Origin: Candidatus Fermentibacter danicus
GTDB taxonomy: Bacteria > Fermentibacterota > Fermentibacteria > Fermentibacterales > Fermentibacteraceae
Length of the DNA stretch: 44,755 nt
Direction of reading: 5' to 3'
Assembly (NCBI GenBank): GCA_001618605.1
Contig: LKHC01000001.1
Span: 1 to 44,755 of the forward strand
Notes under the pieces: model-generated
What the model saw: only the letters and a program-made list of their open reading frames with translations
Told to the model about the DNA's origin: nothing
Databases searched by the model: none
Part shown: piece by piece, positions 33,021-42,080 of the stretch
Layout of the letters: the number at the start of each line of letters is the position of its first letter
Numbering within the stretch: the stretch's first letter is position 1
Program-made: the position numbers and the translations under genes

Positions 33021-33536
33021 ATGCTGGAGTGCGAGCTGAAGTTCAGATTTGCAACGTTCGTCGAAGCGCAGGAGCTGATCTCGTCCAGGGGGATTGCCCT
33101 CTCCGCGCCGGTCGAGGAGGAGAACGCGGTTCTGGATTCGCTCGACGGCTCGCTGTCGGGGAAGCGCATCCTGCTGCGGATAAGGAACGCCGGGGGCGTC
33201 ACGATTCTTACGGTGAAGACCCCCGTCGAGGATTCGCGGATGAAGATCCGGAAGGAGTACGAGACCGAGGTCTGCTGCCCGCCGCAGGCTCTCGAGGAGA
33301 TGTTCGCCGCCATCGGCTTCCGCGTCGCCCGCCGTTACTCCAAGACGAGGATGACCGGCCGGTGCGGCGATGCGACCGTCTGTCTGGACAGACTGCATTT
33401 CGGAACCTTCATCGAGATCGAGGCCGGGTCGCCCGAAGCCCTCGTGGAGGCGGCATCCCTTCTGGGGCTCGATCCCTCCGACGGCCTCAGGGAGAACTAT
33501 CTGGAGCTGGAGGACATGGCTGGGGGGAATGTCTGA
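33021..33536 (+). CDS. CYTH-domain protein (class IV adenylate cyclase/triphosphatase-like)
   Basis: The 171-residue product has the ExExK signature at the start (ECELK, residues 3-7), a LRIRN strand, TVKTP, the YETEV acidic strand, SKTRMTG and HFGTFIEIEA, then a late Tyr. This is the triphosphate tunnel fold. CyaB-like thermophilic enzymes make cAMP, while others hydrolyse tripolyphosphate or thiamine triphosphate, and the choice cannot be made here. It overlaps the next gene by 8 bp. Confidence 0.85.
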   Translation: MLECELKFRFATFVEAQELISSRGIALSAPVEEENAVLDSLDGSLSGKRILLRIRNAGGVTILTVKTPVEDSRMKIRKEYETEVCCPPQALEEMFAAIGFRVARRYSKTRMTGRCGDATVCLDRLHFGTFIEIEAGSPEALVEAASLLGLDPSDGLRENYLELEDMAGGNV

Positions 33537-35157
33537 CTCACGGCGTTCGTTCGCGGCTCCCGCCACGGCCCTGCTGGCGGCTGTGGCCGCCTTCTGCCTC
33601 TCCCTCTCCCTGCCATTCTCCTTCTGGATAATCGACGAGGCGGTCAACTTCCTGCAGGGCGAGGCCGTCCATTCGGCTCCGCTAAGGCTCCCGCCCGAGC
33701 TGCCCTACCCGGGCGCTGATCTCGCGGGGGCGCATGCCTCCTCCCTCAGACCGGTTCCCCATCAGTACGGAACCTTTTCGGATGGGAGGCTGTACGCCCA
33801 GTATTCGCCGTCGCTGGCGCTGGCGGCCCTTCCATTCCGGGCCGCTCTGGGCGTCCGCGGATACGCCGTGCTGCAGGCGCTCTCACTGGGCATTGCGGTC
33901 CTCCTGCTCGGCTCGATCCTCCGGGAAAGGGGTTTCGGCGCGATAGAGGGGCCGGCCGTCGTGCTCCTCTGCACGCCGATCATCTTCTTCAGCCAGACCT
34001 TCTGGGGGCACCTGCCCGCCATCGCACTCTGCGCTGCCGCCTGGACGGCCTTCCGGAGGGGATGGAGGATATCCTGCGCCGCGCTCGTCCTGGCGGCCGG
34101 CCTGCTGCGTGAGGAATGCCTCGTCTTCCTTCCCGCTGCGGCCTTCGTCGCCGTTCCCGGCCGGAAGACGGGCCGTGGGGCGTCCGTGCTGCACGGGTCG
34201 CTGATCATGGCCGCCTCCGTAGTCCTGTTCTGCACGGCCCAGAAGCTGCTCACGGGAAGCTGGATCGGGACCCATCTCCAGGCGAGCGGCACCGAGACGG
34301 ATCTCTACGGATTCGCATCGACCGGAATCGTCGCCAGGAAGATCTTCGTCCTGAGAGCCGCCCTTCTCTCGTGCCTTCCGTACGCGTCCGACGGCGTGTC
34401 CGCCCTGTGCGGACTGGCCCTCTGGGGCCTCTGGTCGGTTTCGCGGGGCGACTCCAGGCCGTGCACTGCGCTTTCGATCCTCGGGGCCGCGGTTTCAGCG
34501 GCTCTCGCCCTCGCCCCGGCCCTGAACGGCCTCGGGTTGTTCTCGCTTCTTGAGCTGAAGCATCCGCTGGTGGTCTTCCCCTGCCTCTGGCTCGCCGGAA
34601 GGCCTTCCAGGGCATGGCTCGTCCCCGGGGCGGCGTTCGTGGCGACACTTCTGGCGATGGACCCAATGCACGCGCTCGACGTGGCGTGGGGCTCCAGGCT
34701 GCTGATGCCTTCGCTGCTGATGTTCGCGGTTGCAGCCGCGAGGCCCGGCAGGGCGGGTCGTCGTGCCGTGGCGGCCGCCGGCCTGGTGACCGCAGCCGTA
34801 TCCCTGTGCTTCCTCGCCGCCAAGAGGGAGAGATCTGCCGAACTCGTGGAGGCCGCCCGATCGCACGGAGGAGCCGTCATAGCGACTTCCTGGGAGCTGC
34901 CGTGCGAGTTCGCGGCGCTCCAGGCGGAAGGGTCGCCGGTCCTGTTCGCGGACAGCACGGCGGAATTCGTGTATGCGCTGCAGGTTCTCGCTCCCCTGGA
35001 CCCGGTGGTGGCCTGCCCCTCCGGCGGCATGGCCACCGCGTCACGCGCTGCCTCCGTCCTCGGTCTGGACCTCGTTCCGGCGGCCTCGGTCCGGTTCGAC
35101 CCGCTGCTCGAAGCCGTCATCCTGGAAACCTCGCCGGGAAGTCATGAGAATCCCTGA
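33529..35157 (+). CDS. Polytopic membrane protein, possible GT-C-type glycosyltransferase
   Basis: The 542-residue product has about ten to twelve hydrophobic helices and a short C-terminal soluble part. After the first helix comes WIIDEAVNFLQG, an acidic first-loop motif like the one in GT-C transferases that use polyprenyl-phosphate sugars, and a long periplasmic loop (about 45-85). No closer family is recognised. ATG 33529 follows a GGGGGG stretch and overlaps the CYTH stop. Its end overlaps the M90 gene by 14 bp. Confidence 0.6.
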   Translation: MSDSRRSFAAPATALLAAVAAFCLSLSLPFSFWIIDEAVNFLQGEAVHSAPLRLPPELPYPGADLAGAHASSLRPVPHQYGTFSDGRLYAQYSPSLALAALPFRAALGVRGYAVLQALSLGIAVLLLGSILRERGFGAIEGPAVVLLCTPIIFFSQTFWGHLPAIALCAAAWTAFRRGWRISCAALVLAAGLLREECLVFLPAAAFVAVPGRKTGRGASVLHGSLIMAASVVLFCTAQKLLTGSWIGTHLQASGTETDLYGFASTGIVARKIFVLRAALLSCLPYASDGVSALCGLALWGLWSVSRGDSRPCTALSILGAAVSAALALAPALNGLGLFSLLELKHPLVVFPCLWLAGRPSRAWLVPGAAFVATLLAMDPMHALDVAWGSRLLMPSLLMFAVAAARPGRAGRRAVAAAGLVTAAVSLCFLAAKRERSAELVEAARSHGGAVIATSWELPCEFAALQAEGSPVLFADSTAEFVYALQVLAPLDPVVACPSGGMATASRAASVLGLDLVPAASVRFDPLLEAVILETSPGSHENP

Positions 35158-36163
35158 CCGGGCCTCCATGCGGAGGAGGTTCTACCTGTCCTGCATCGCC
35201 TGGTCGGCCGTATGCCTGCCCCTCGTTCTCGCGGGCCCCCGGGCGGCCCTGCTCGTCCCCTTCGTAGCGGCCGTGGGGGCCGTCGAGTATCTGGCCTATC
35301 GGAGATCCGCGATGCGGAGGGCCAAAGCCGCGGATGCTGGCCTGGACCGCGAGACGGAGGAAGCCATGAGGGCCTGCTCATGGTTCTACGCCTCGCTGGA
35401 GGGGGAGGAGGCGTCGAATTTCGAGAGGCTCGCGGCTGCATTCCTCGCCGGGCACCGTATAACCGGAGTCTCGGGAGTGGAGGTCACTCCATCCATGAGG
35501 GCGCTGATCGCCTCTTCGGCGGTCATGCTCGTCTTCGGCCGGCCGGACTGGGAATACGACGGCCTCGGCGAGATTCTGATCTATCCAGGGAGCTTTGCCG
35601 ACGACGGTTCGTTCGAGCTGACGGGGGAGAGGGGGAGGAGGAGCGTCCTCGGGATGGCCCACCACCTCGGGGACGTGATCATCTCGCTGCCCCATCTCCT
35701 CGGCGGTCCCGGCGCTGCGCTGGCGGTGCACGAATTCACTCACGTGATCGACGGCGTGAAGGGGGCCGACGGCATCCCGTCCGGCCTGCGCGGAGAGGAA
35801 CTTGCGCGATGGAAGCGCACGCTGGACGAGGCGATGAAGCAGGGGCTTCCGGGCGACAGGCCGCTTCCCGGGGATCCGCCGCCGTCTCCCGTCGAGTTCC
35901 TGGCCTCGGCCGCGGAGTTCTTCTTCCTCCAGCCGGCCAGGCTGCTGCGGGAGCGTCCCGGGCTCTACGCGGGCATGAAGGAGGTCTTCAGGCTCGATCC
36001 GGCTTCCTGCCCGACGAGCCCGGGGTATGGAGAGGAACCCCCTGCCGGCACAGGGGACAGTCCGCAGGCTCCCAGCTTTCGGCCTCGACGGAGAGAAGCG
36101 CCTTCCAGGGCATTCCGGGGTCGAGTGCGCCGTTCGTCCGATCGACCAGAATCCCGGTCCTGA
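35144..36163 (+). CDS. M90-family zinc metallopeptidase (MtfA-like)
   Basis: The 339-residue product has an N-terminal hydrophobic hairpin (about 10-52), then the M90 domain with VHEFTHVIDG (His196-Glu197-His200 as zinc and catalytic residues) and a downstream EFLASAAEFFF helix that supplies the third ligand region. MtfA is a cytosolic relative that binds the regulator Mlc; here the protein is membrane-anchored. The family match ends near RPGLYAGMKEVF, and the last 60 residues are low-complexity and lie antisense to pyrE. Confidence 0.82.
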   Translation: MRIPDRASMRRRFYLSCIAWSAVCLPLVLAGPRAALLVPFVAAVGAVEYLAYRRSAMRRAKAADAGLDRETEEAMRACSWFYASLEGEEASNFERLAAAFLAGHRITGVSGVEVTPSMRALIASSAVMLVFGRPDWEYDGLGEILIYPGSFADDGSFELTGERGRRSVLGMAHHLGDVIISLPHLLGGPGAALAVHEFTHVIDGVKGADGIPSGLRGEELARWKRTLDEAMKQGLPGDRPLPGDPPPSPVEFLASAAEFFFLQPARLLRERPGLYAGMKEVFRLDPASCPTSPGYGEEPPAGTGDSPQAPSFRPRRREAPSRAFRGRVRRSSDRPESRS

Positions 36164-36587
36164 CTACGGAGGCGCCCCTCGCCTCGATCGCTTCGCGTGA
36201 CTCGGATATGCTGCCGCCCGTGGTCGCAACGTCCTCGATCAGAAGAACCCGGGAGCCTTCCCCGACGGTGGTGAAACCCGTCCTGAGGGTCATGCGCCCC
36301 TCTCCGTCCCTCTGGAGGAAGGCGAACGGCTTCCCGAGGTGCCTTGCCGTGCTGAAACCGAAGACGATGGCTCCGAAGGCCGGCGAGCAGACCACGTCGA
36401 TTTCTTCGGAATCGCCGCGGAAGGCGTCCGCCATCATGCCGCCCAGCTCGTCCACGAGTGCGGGATTCTGCGCGATCCTTATCTTCTCGAAGTAGACTCT
36501 TCCGTGGCGGCCGGAGGTGTACCTGAAATGCCCCTCCAGAAGAGCGTCGCTCTGAACCAGCATCTCCCTCACCCTGTTACCGTCCAT
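35988..36587 (-). CDS. pyrE: Orotate phosphoribosyltransferase
   Basis: Makes orotidine 5'-phosphate from orotate and PRPP. The 199-residue product has the GHFRYTSGRHGRVYFEK start, an FLQRDGEG region and the PRPP loop VLLIEDVATTGGS. The C-terminal CPLCRQGVPL is typical of the archaeal/Thermus-type enzyme. GGAGG before ATG 36587 sits inside the stop region of the upstream M16 gene, so the two are coupled. Its 3' end overlaps the M90 gene by 176 bp, tail to tail. Confidence 0.93.
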   Translation of the reverse strand: MDGNRVREMLVQSDALLEGHFRYTSGRHGRVYFEKIRIAQNPALVDELGGMMADAFRGDSEEIDVVCSPAFGAIVFGFSTARHLGKPFAFLQRDGEGRMTLRTGFTTVGEGSRVLLIEDVATTGGSISESREAIEARGASVVRTGILVDRTNGALDPGMPWKALLSVEAESWEPADCPLCRQGVPLHTPGSSGRKPDRA

Positions 36588-36592
36588 CTGTC

Positions 36593-39487
36593 CTACCTCC
36601 AGGCCGGGAGGACGATCGCGTCCGTCCCGCTTCCGAAAACGCTCTCCACGGAGACCCCCTCGGGGGCCAGCACGAAAACCGAGGCCGATTCCAGGGCCTT
36701 CTCGAGAAGGTCGGGGTAGCGTTCGGCCGCCAACCCGGCGTCGAGGCCGGCGAGATCCGCACGAAAGGCCTCCATGTCGGCCGGAGTCACACGGGCGAGG
36801 TGTCTCGCCAGGGCCATGCCGCACCTGACCCTTGGACCCGCGGGCTGCTCCAGCCCGGCGAAGGTGGAGAGGACCGCGAGGCGGACGTCCTCGCCGGATG
36901 GCGGGGAGGCGCGGAGCAGGTCCGGGGAGGAGGCGAAGAACGCCCTGGTCCTGGCCGGATCTGGATCGCGGTTGCTCGCGAAGAAGGCCAGGCCCGTCAT
37001 GGGATCGTGCCAGGCCGACACCTCGTAGGCGCCTCCAGACATCCTCAGCTTTCTGTAGATGGGGCCGTCAGAGAAGGCCGCCGTTCCCACCGTGAAAAGC
37101 GCGGCGTCGGACGATCCGAGCCGGGGCGCCGGTACGACCGTGCACACCGTTGCAACCTCGCTTCTCAGCGGCATCATGACCGCTCCGGCGCCCGTCAGCC
37201 GGCTTTCTGCACTGTGTGCCGACCAGTCGCAGCCGCCGGCGGGGAGATTGTCCATGAAAGCAGACAAGGCGTCCAGGGCCCTCTCCGGCTGAGTTCCCGG
37301 GAAGCATGCGACCGAAATCAGCCTCTCCATGGTGAATATCCTTCGAACGAGCGCCTCCAGCCGGCCCGAGAGCCGGGAGAGGCTGCGGGTTTCAATCTTT
37401 CTCCCCGCGATGAACCCGGCCTGCGGCAGGCCCTCCCAGCCGTTCCTTCTCGCGAAGGATTCCGACAGGCGGGAGGCGGCCGACACTCTCGCATACCAGT
37501 CGGCGGATGCGATGAGGTCGGAGAGATCGTTTCCCCTCTGCTCCTCCACGATTTCCGCGAGCCTGTCGAGGTCTCCGAACCGGGTCGAGAGCAGGGCGGT
37601 GCGGAGAAGCGCAAGAGCCTCCGCCGGTCGCTCCGGGAAGAATCCGACGAGGATGGAGACCACGTGGGCCGGTCTGCCGGTGGCGGCCTCCTCGCAGGCG
37701 GCCGGCCTCGGATCGATGCCTCCGGTGTCCCGTCCCAGCCTTATCGACATCTCCCTGTGATCGAAGCGGCCTGCGCCCATCCCCGTGAGGCAGCTCAGGG
37801 CGAGGGGCAGATGCAGATCCTCGGATCTTGAGAGGTCCGGGACGGCGAAGGCCATCTCGAGCCAGGCCGTCCCCCCACGGCCGTCCAGCAACAGGATGTC
37901 CGTGTCGTTCGATCTCCGCAGAACGGGCCTGTCGCCGCTCTCCGACATCGGAAGCTCCCCCGGATCGAGCCTCGGGATGGAGCGGAGCGCCTCGGGGGTG
38001 TCCTCCATGGCGGAGAACTCCTCCAGTTCGCGCGCCTCGGTCGAGATGATCTCGTGCCGGGCGCGGTCCAGCCTGACCATCCTTTCGCCCCGCACTCTCC
38101 GTGCGACGGGCTCGACCAGGAGCTGGAGCCTGTGAGGGTTGTCCCTCAGCCATGTGGATGCGGCGGCCTTGAGCTTCCCGGTCAGGTCTCCGCCCGCGGC
38201 GAGGCGGCCGATCGTGGATGCGTGATCCAGCCATCCGTCTGGGGGGAGCCCGTAGGACCACGCCCTCATGGCTCTCGTGAAGAGGGCGAGCGGAAAATCC
38301 TCGACCCTGTCCAGGTAGGCGAACATGAGGGAGTTCACGGCCGCATCGAGGACGTCTTCGGCCGGACCGTCCGAGATGAAGCGGGATAGTTCGTCGAGTA
38401 TCGTCCGACGGACGGCATCGGCTCTACCGGCCGAGGTCCCCCTCAGGCCAACAGTGAAGAGCATCTCCCTGAGTTCGACCTCCAGCCCGGACTCGTAGGA
38501 GAGATCGGTCCCCAGGCGGCTGTCCATCAGAGCCCTGTAGAGACAGCCCGCATCGGACAGGAGAACCTCCTCGAGGATCTGGGCGAGAGCCGCCTGCTCG
38601 GAGTCGCCCGACTCGCCCAGCAGCCAGGAGAAGTCGATGGATGCGCCACCTGGCTCCTTCGGCGTGACCAGTACGGCCTTCCTGGGCCTCCTCCATCTCG
38701 GCTGGAGGGGGATGGCCGGAGAAGCCGGCCGGGGGGCGGGGTCGTGCGGCAGCGCCCGGTGGATGAGGGACGCCAGGTCTCCGGTGTCCATCGGGGAGCA
38801 TATGAAGATCCTCGCGTTGGAGGGACGGTAGTATGCGCGGTGGTACTCGCGGATCTCCTCCCAGGTGCTGCTGCCCATCTCGGATGGATCGCCGCCCGAG
38901 TCGTTGCGGTAGGGGGTGTCCGGCAGGAGTTCGGATTGGATCTTCAGGTAGGAAAGCTCCCCGGGATCGGAGTACGAGCCTCTCATCTCGCTGTAGATGA
39001 CTCCGGAAGGGCGTCCGAGGAGGGATCTCCCCCTGCGTTCGGGCCTCAGGTGGTACGATTCCAGAAGCATCCTCCTGCGGTCCAGCAGCGGGTTGAACAC
39101 TAGATCCAGATAGACCCGGGAGAGGTTCAGGAACTCACCCTCATGGGTCGAGCCGGCGAAGTAGACTGTCCTGTCGGGATAGGTTACCGCGTTCAGGTGC
39201 GTGTGGAGCGATCCGCGCCACAGTTCGTTGAATGCGTCGCTCACCGGATACGACTTCGACCCGTTCAGGACGCAGTGCTCCAAGATGTGGGGGATGCCGG
39301 CCGAGTCCCGGGGCGGCGTCAGCAGCGAGATCCCGATGAAGTGATCGGGCGCGTCCAGGGAGACGTGCATGATCTCCGCACCTGACGCCGAGTCACGAAT
39401 AAGTCTCCAGGGAAGACCCCAGGACCCGAGAATCCCCGAGCGGACATGCTCGAAGCCCCGGGGCGCCCCAGCCCCGGCTTTTGACAA
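36593..39487 (-). CDS. M16C zinc metallopeptidase, PreP/Cym1-like
   Basis: The 964-residue product has the inverted zinc motif HILEH (residues 67-71), the conserved NGSKSYPVSDAFNEL and NAVTYPDRTVYF segments and the remaining half-domains of a clam-shaped presequence protease. Bacterial members degrade short peptides, and no signal peptide is visible. The start is TTG at 39487 with GGAGGTG six bases upstream, the best fit in a region with no ATG. pyrE follows after 5 bp. Confidence 0.92.
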   Translation of the reverse strand: MSKAGAGAPRGFEHVRSGILGSWGLPWRLIRDSASGAEIMHVSLDAPDHFIGISLLTPPRDSAGIPHILEHCVLNGSKSYPVSDAFNELWRGSLHTHLNAVTYPDRTVYFAGSTHEGEFLNLSRVYLDLVFNPLLDRRRMLLESYHLRPERRGRSLLGRPSGVIYSEMRGSYSDPGELSYLKIQSELLPDTPYRNDSGGDPSEMGSSTWEEIREYHRAYYRPSNARIFICSPMDTGDLASLIHRALPHDPAPRPASPAIPLQPRWRRPRKAVLVTPKEPGGASIDFSWLLGESGDSEQAALAQILEEVLLSDAGCLYRALMDSRLGTDLSYESGLEVELREMLFTVGLRGTSAGRADAVRRTILDELSRFISDGPAEDVLDAAVNSLMFAYLDRVEDFPLALFTRAMRAWSYGLPPDGWLDHASTIGRLAAGGDLTGKLKAAASTWLRDNPHRLQLLVEPVARRVRGERMVRLDRARHEIISTEARELEEFSAMEDTPEALRSIPRLDPGELPMSESGDRPVLRRSNDTDILLLDGRGGTAWLEMAFAVPDLSRSEDLHLPLALSCLTGMGAGRFDHREMSIRLGRDTGGIDPRPAACEEAATGRPAHVVSILVGFFPERPAEALALLRTALLSTRFGDLDRLAEIVEEQRGNDLSDLIASADWYARVSAASRLSESFARRNGWEGLPQAGFIAGRKIETRSLSRLSGRLEALVRRIFTMERLISVACFPGTQPERALDALSAFMDNLPAGGCDWSAHSAESRLTGAGAVMMPLRSEVATVCTVVPAPRLGSSDAALFTVGTAAFSDGPIYRKLRMSGGAYEVSAWHDPMTGLAFFASNRDPDPARTRAFFASSPDLLRASPPSGEDVRLAVLSTFAGLEQPAGPRVRCGMALARHLARVTPADMEAFRADLAGLDAGLAAERYPDLLEKALESASVFVLAPEGVSVESVFGSGTDAIVLPAWR

Positions 39488-39548
39488 GACGCACCTCCGC
39501 GATGGCCCCCGGCGAAGCCGGGCTGACAGATAAACATATCCGGATGCA

Positions 39549-39604
39549 TGACTCCGGTCAGTCCTTGACGGATGTCGCCAGCAGATTCTAGTTTGCCGGA
39601 GTCA
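39549..39604. promoter_or_regulatory. Inverted repeat flanking a promoter-like region
   Basis: TGACTCCGG (39549-39557) and CCGGAGTCA (39596-39604) form a 9-bp inverted repeat around a TTGACG box (39565) and TAGTTT (39589, 18-bp spacer), just before the winged-helix gene. It could be an operator for that regulator. An additional CCCGGC/GCCGGG stem lies at 39508-39522 near the divergent M16 start. Confidence 0.4.
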
Positions 39605-39639
39605 CTCACCGGGAAATCACTATGCACTGGAGGATTCGA

Positions 39640-40157
39640 GTGCAGGATGTGATGTACCTCGACGATCTCGATCAGGTAAAGGCACTCGCGGTTCCCATTC
39701 GCCTGGAGATTCTCAGGATCATGGACGGCAGGCCCATGACCACCACCCAGATCCGCAGGGTTATGAAGCAGAGCCAGGGCAGGCTCTACTACCACGTCAC
39801 CGAGATGGAGCGGGTGGGGCTTCTTCAGGTCTCGGAGACCAGGAGGAAGGGCAACCTCTTCGAAAAGTACTGCCTGCCTGCGGCGAGGCATTTCAGGATC
39901 AACCCGCTTCTGTTCAGGAGCGGCGATGCCGGCCGGCAGGTCTTCGTCGACACCGTCTCCTCGCATTTCGAATCGAAACCCTGCTCGACATCAGAAGACA
40001 CATGGACGACGGGGCCCTCGATGCGGAACTCATCGACAAGTCGGTCTCCAGCGTGATCGAGGAGAAGCTGCTGACCGTCGAGGATGCAGGGAAGCTGTGC
40101 GAGGAACTCAAGGATCTGGTGATGCGGCACGACTTCGCCGGGGCAGGGGTCCGGTGA
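39640..40157 (+). pseudogene. ArsR-like winged-helix regulator with frameshift
   Basis: Residues 1-75 form a winged helix (VKALAVPIRLEILRIMDG, QIRRVMKQSQGRLYYHVTEMERVGLLQV, wing ETRRKGNLFEKYCLP). The frame changes near 39975-39980. The original frame ends at 40056 in a low-quality tail, while the adjacent frame continues with TLLDIRRHMDDGALDAEL and a plausible helical C terminus to the TGA at 40155-40157. A single lost base near GAATCG-AAACCC would explain it, as a real mutation or an assembly error. The GTG at 39640 has GGAGG six bases upstream and is preferred over ATG 39622. Confidence 0.72.
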
Positions 40158-40227
40158 AGATGCATTTCATGAGTGTCGTGTATTTTACGAGGAACTGCGA
40201 GGATGATATGGAGGATAGGGAGAAGAC

Positions 40228-42078
40228 TTGACGGGGCTGCTCCTGTCCTGCCTTCTGCTCGGACCCGATTTATGTCCATCGGGCGGCTGCCGGGGTGATC
40301 TGCCGGTTCTTCCCGCATTTCACGAGATGGACAGCCGTGGGAGAAGCGATCCCGCCGGTCCCCTCCCTGTTGACGGGGTCGACATGGGCGGAACCCCCTC
40401 CTCTGTCGTATTCGGCTTTCTCCCGTACTGGACGGGCCACTCCTATCTCCGGTACGACCTGATCTCCGTACTGGCCTGCTTCTCGGTCGACATGGGTTCT
40501 GCCGGTACGATCACGGCATGGCACGGATTTCCAGGAGCCTTCGAAGGCCCGGTCGCGGGCGTGCATGCCGCAGGTGGTTCAGCCGTAGTCACGGTGACAT
40601 GCTTCTCCGGCTCCGGGATCCATTCGATACTCACCTCCTCGAAGGATGTCGCGCTGGAGACCCTCGTCGGGCTGCTCGACGACAACCCGGACATGGACGG
40701 TATCTGCCTCGACTTCGAAGGAGTCCTCTCGACGGACCGCGACGCGCTTACCGCATTCGTCGCGGATCTGAGGGAGGCCATGGATCAGAGCCGTCCCGGA
40801 AGCCATCTCTCGATATGCACGCCGGCGGTGGACTGGGCCGGCGCATTCGACTACGACCTGCTGGCATCGAATTGTGACGCCCTCTTCATGATGTGCTACC
40901 CCTTCCACGGCTCCTGGTCCGATGAGGCCGGCCCCTGCTGCCCGCTGACGGGATGGGGCGCCGGCCCGGAGTCCCCCGCCAACATGGCCTGGTCCCTCGG
41001 AGACTACGTGATCCACGCTCCGTCGGTCCACGATAAGCTCGTGGTCGGCCTGCCATACTACGGATTCGAATGGGAGACGGAGGACGGGAATCCCCACTCC
41101 GTTGTCGATGGATCCTGTTCGACACTCTCCTATTCGTCGCTCGCCTCACGGGCGGAGACGCACGGCAGGCTCTGGGACCCGGAGTCGTTGACGCCCTGGT
41201 ACCGATACCGGGATCCCGGATGGAGACAGGGCTGGTTCGACGATCCGGGATCGCTTTCCCTGAAGTACAGCCTGATACTGGGGTCCGGATTCCAGGGGGC
41301 GGGGATCTGGGCTCTCGGCTACGACGGGTCCAGACCCGAGCTGTGGAACTGCATCGAGCAGTGGTTCACGGAACCGCCTCAACGCGACAGGATGACGGAC
41401 AACCTCGAAGCGACGTTCACCCTCCACGGGCCGTCCAACTACTGGCACTACAGCGGAACCGGGATGCTCTACAGCCACTTCTACACGTTCACCGTCGGAT
41501 CAGGGCCGGACGTGAACTGGGCCGAATGGCGGTTCGACCTCCCCGATTCGAGCGCTTACGGCATGCTCGAGGCATGGGTGCCCGAGGGTTCACAGGCATC
41601 GGCCGTCTACAGGATCCACCACGGCGGAGCGATCGACACGGTGCTGGTGGATCAGGCCGGGCTGCAGGGCTGCTGGGCGATGCTCGGGGGGCCATACCGG
41701 GCGATGGACGGCCTCTCGGTGCTGCTGGGAGACAGGGCTGGAACTGCAGGCAGAAGGCTGGGCTTCGACGCGATACGCTTCCAGGAATGCATCGGAATCG
41801 CCCCCGGAGATGATCCGCCCACGGGCCTGACCCTGATGCCGGCCGGGTCGAATCCCGCCCGGGAGTTCACGATATCGTGTCCTCCTGCGGGCGGGGAGTC
41901 GGAACTGCTCATTCTCGACTGCTCGGGAAGGATCGTCTTCAGGGCGCCTGTCGCGGCGGGGGAGAACCGGACGGTCTCCTGGCCTGCGAGCCCGATGCCG
42001 CAGGGCGTCTATCTCGCGATCCTCGCCGGCCCCCGCTCCCTCCTAACCGCTCCGCTCCGCCTCGTCCTCCTCCGCTGA
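40228..42078 (+). CDS. Secreted GH18-type glycosidase with golvesin-like and C-terminal sorting domains
   Basis: The 616-residue product has an N-terminal export signal (short, MTGLLLSCLLLG) and a GH18 barrel (about 58-380). DGICLDFE (157-164) is the family's DxxDxDxE-type motif with Glu164 as the acid. YYGFEWE and the GAGIWALGYDG strand mark the end of the barrel. A beta domain with VNWAEWRFDLP and GRRLGFDAIRF follows, golvesin/xanthan-lyase-like. The last 80 residues (SNPAREFTISCP, GRIVFRAP, PMPQGVYLAIL) match type IX-like sorting domains. Chitinase or spore-cortex-like activity is possible. The start is TTG, set by upstream GGGAG. Confidence 0.82.
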   Translation: MTGLLLSCLLLGPDLCPSGGCRGDLPVLPAFHEMDSRGRSDPAGPLPVDGVDMGGTPSSVVFGFLPYWTGHSYLRYDLISVLACFSVDMGSAGTITAWHGFPGAFEGPVAGVHAAGGSAVVTVTCFSGSGIHSILTSSKDVALETLVGLLDDNPDMDGICLDFEGVLSTDRDALTAFVADLREAMDQSRPGSHLSICTPAVDWAGAFDYDLLASNCDALFMMCYPFHGSWSDEAGPCCPLTGWGAGPESPANMAWSLGDYVIHAPSVHDKLVVGLPYYGFEWETEDGNPHSVVDGSCSTLSYSSLASRAETHGRLWDPESLTPWYRYRDPGWRQGWFDDPGSLSLKYSLILGSGFQGAGIWALGYDGSRPELWNCIEQWFTEPPQRDRMTDNLEATFTLHGPSNYWHYSGTGMLYSHFYTFTVGSGPDVNWAEWRFDLPDSSAYGMLEAWVPEGSQASAVYRIHHGGAIDTVLVDQAGLQGCWAMLGGPYRAMDGLSVLLGDRAGTAGRRLGFDAIRFQECIGIAPGDDPPTGLTLMPAGSNPAREFTISCPPAGGESELLILDCSGRIVFRAPVAAGENRTVSWPASPMPQGVYLAILAGPRSLLTAPLRLVLLR

Positions 42079-42080
42079 GT

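Noticed and set aside
39926-40231. 101-codon open frame between the regulator and the GH18 gene
   Set aside because: It overlaps the frameshifted regulator in a third frame and is Arg-rich with no domain. The regulator's two frames explain the region better.
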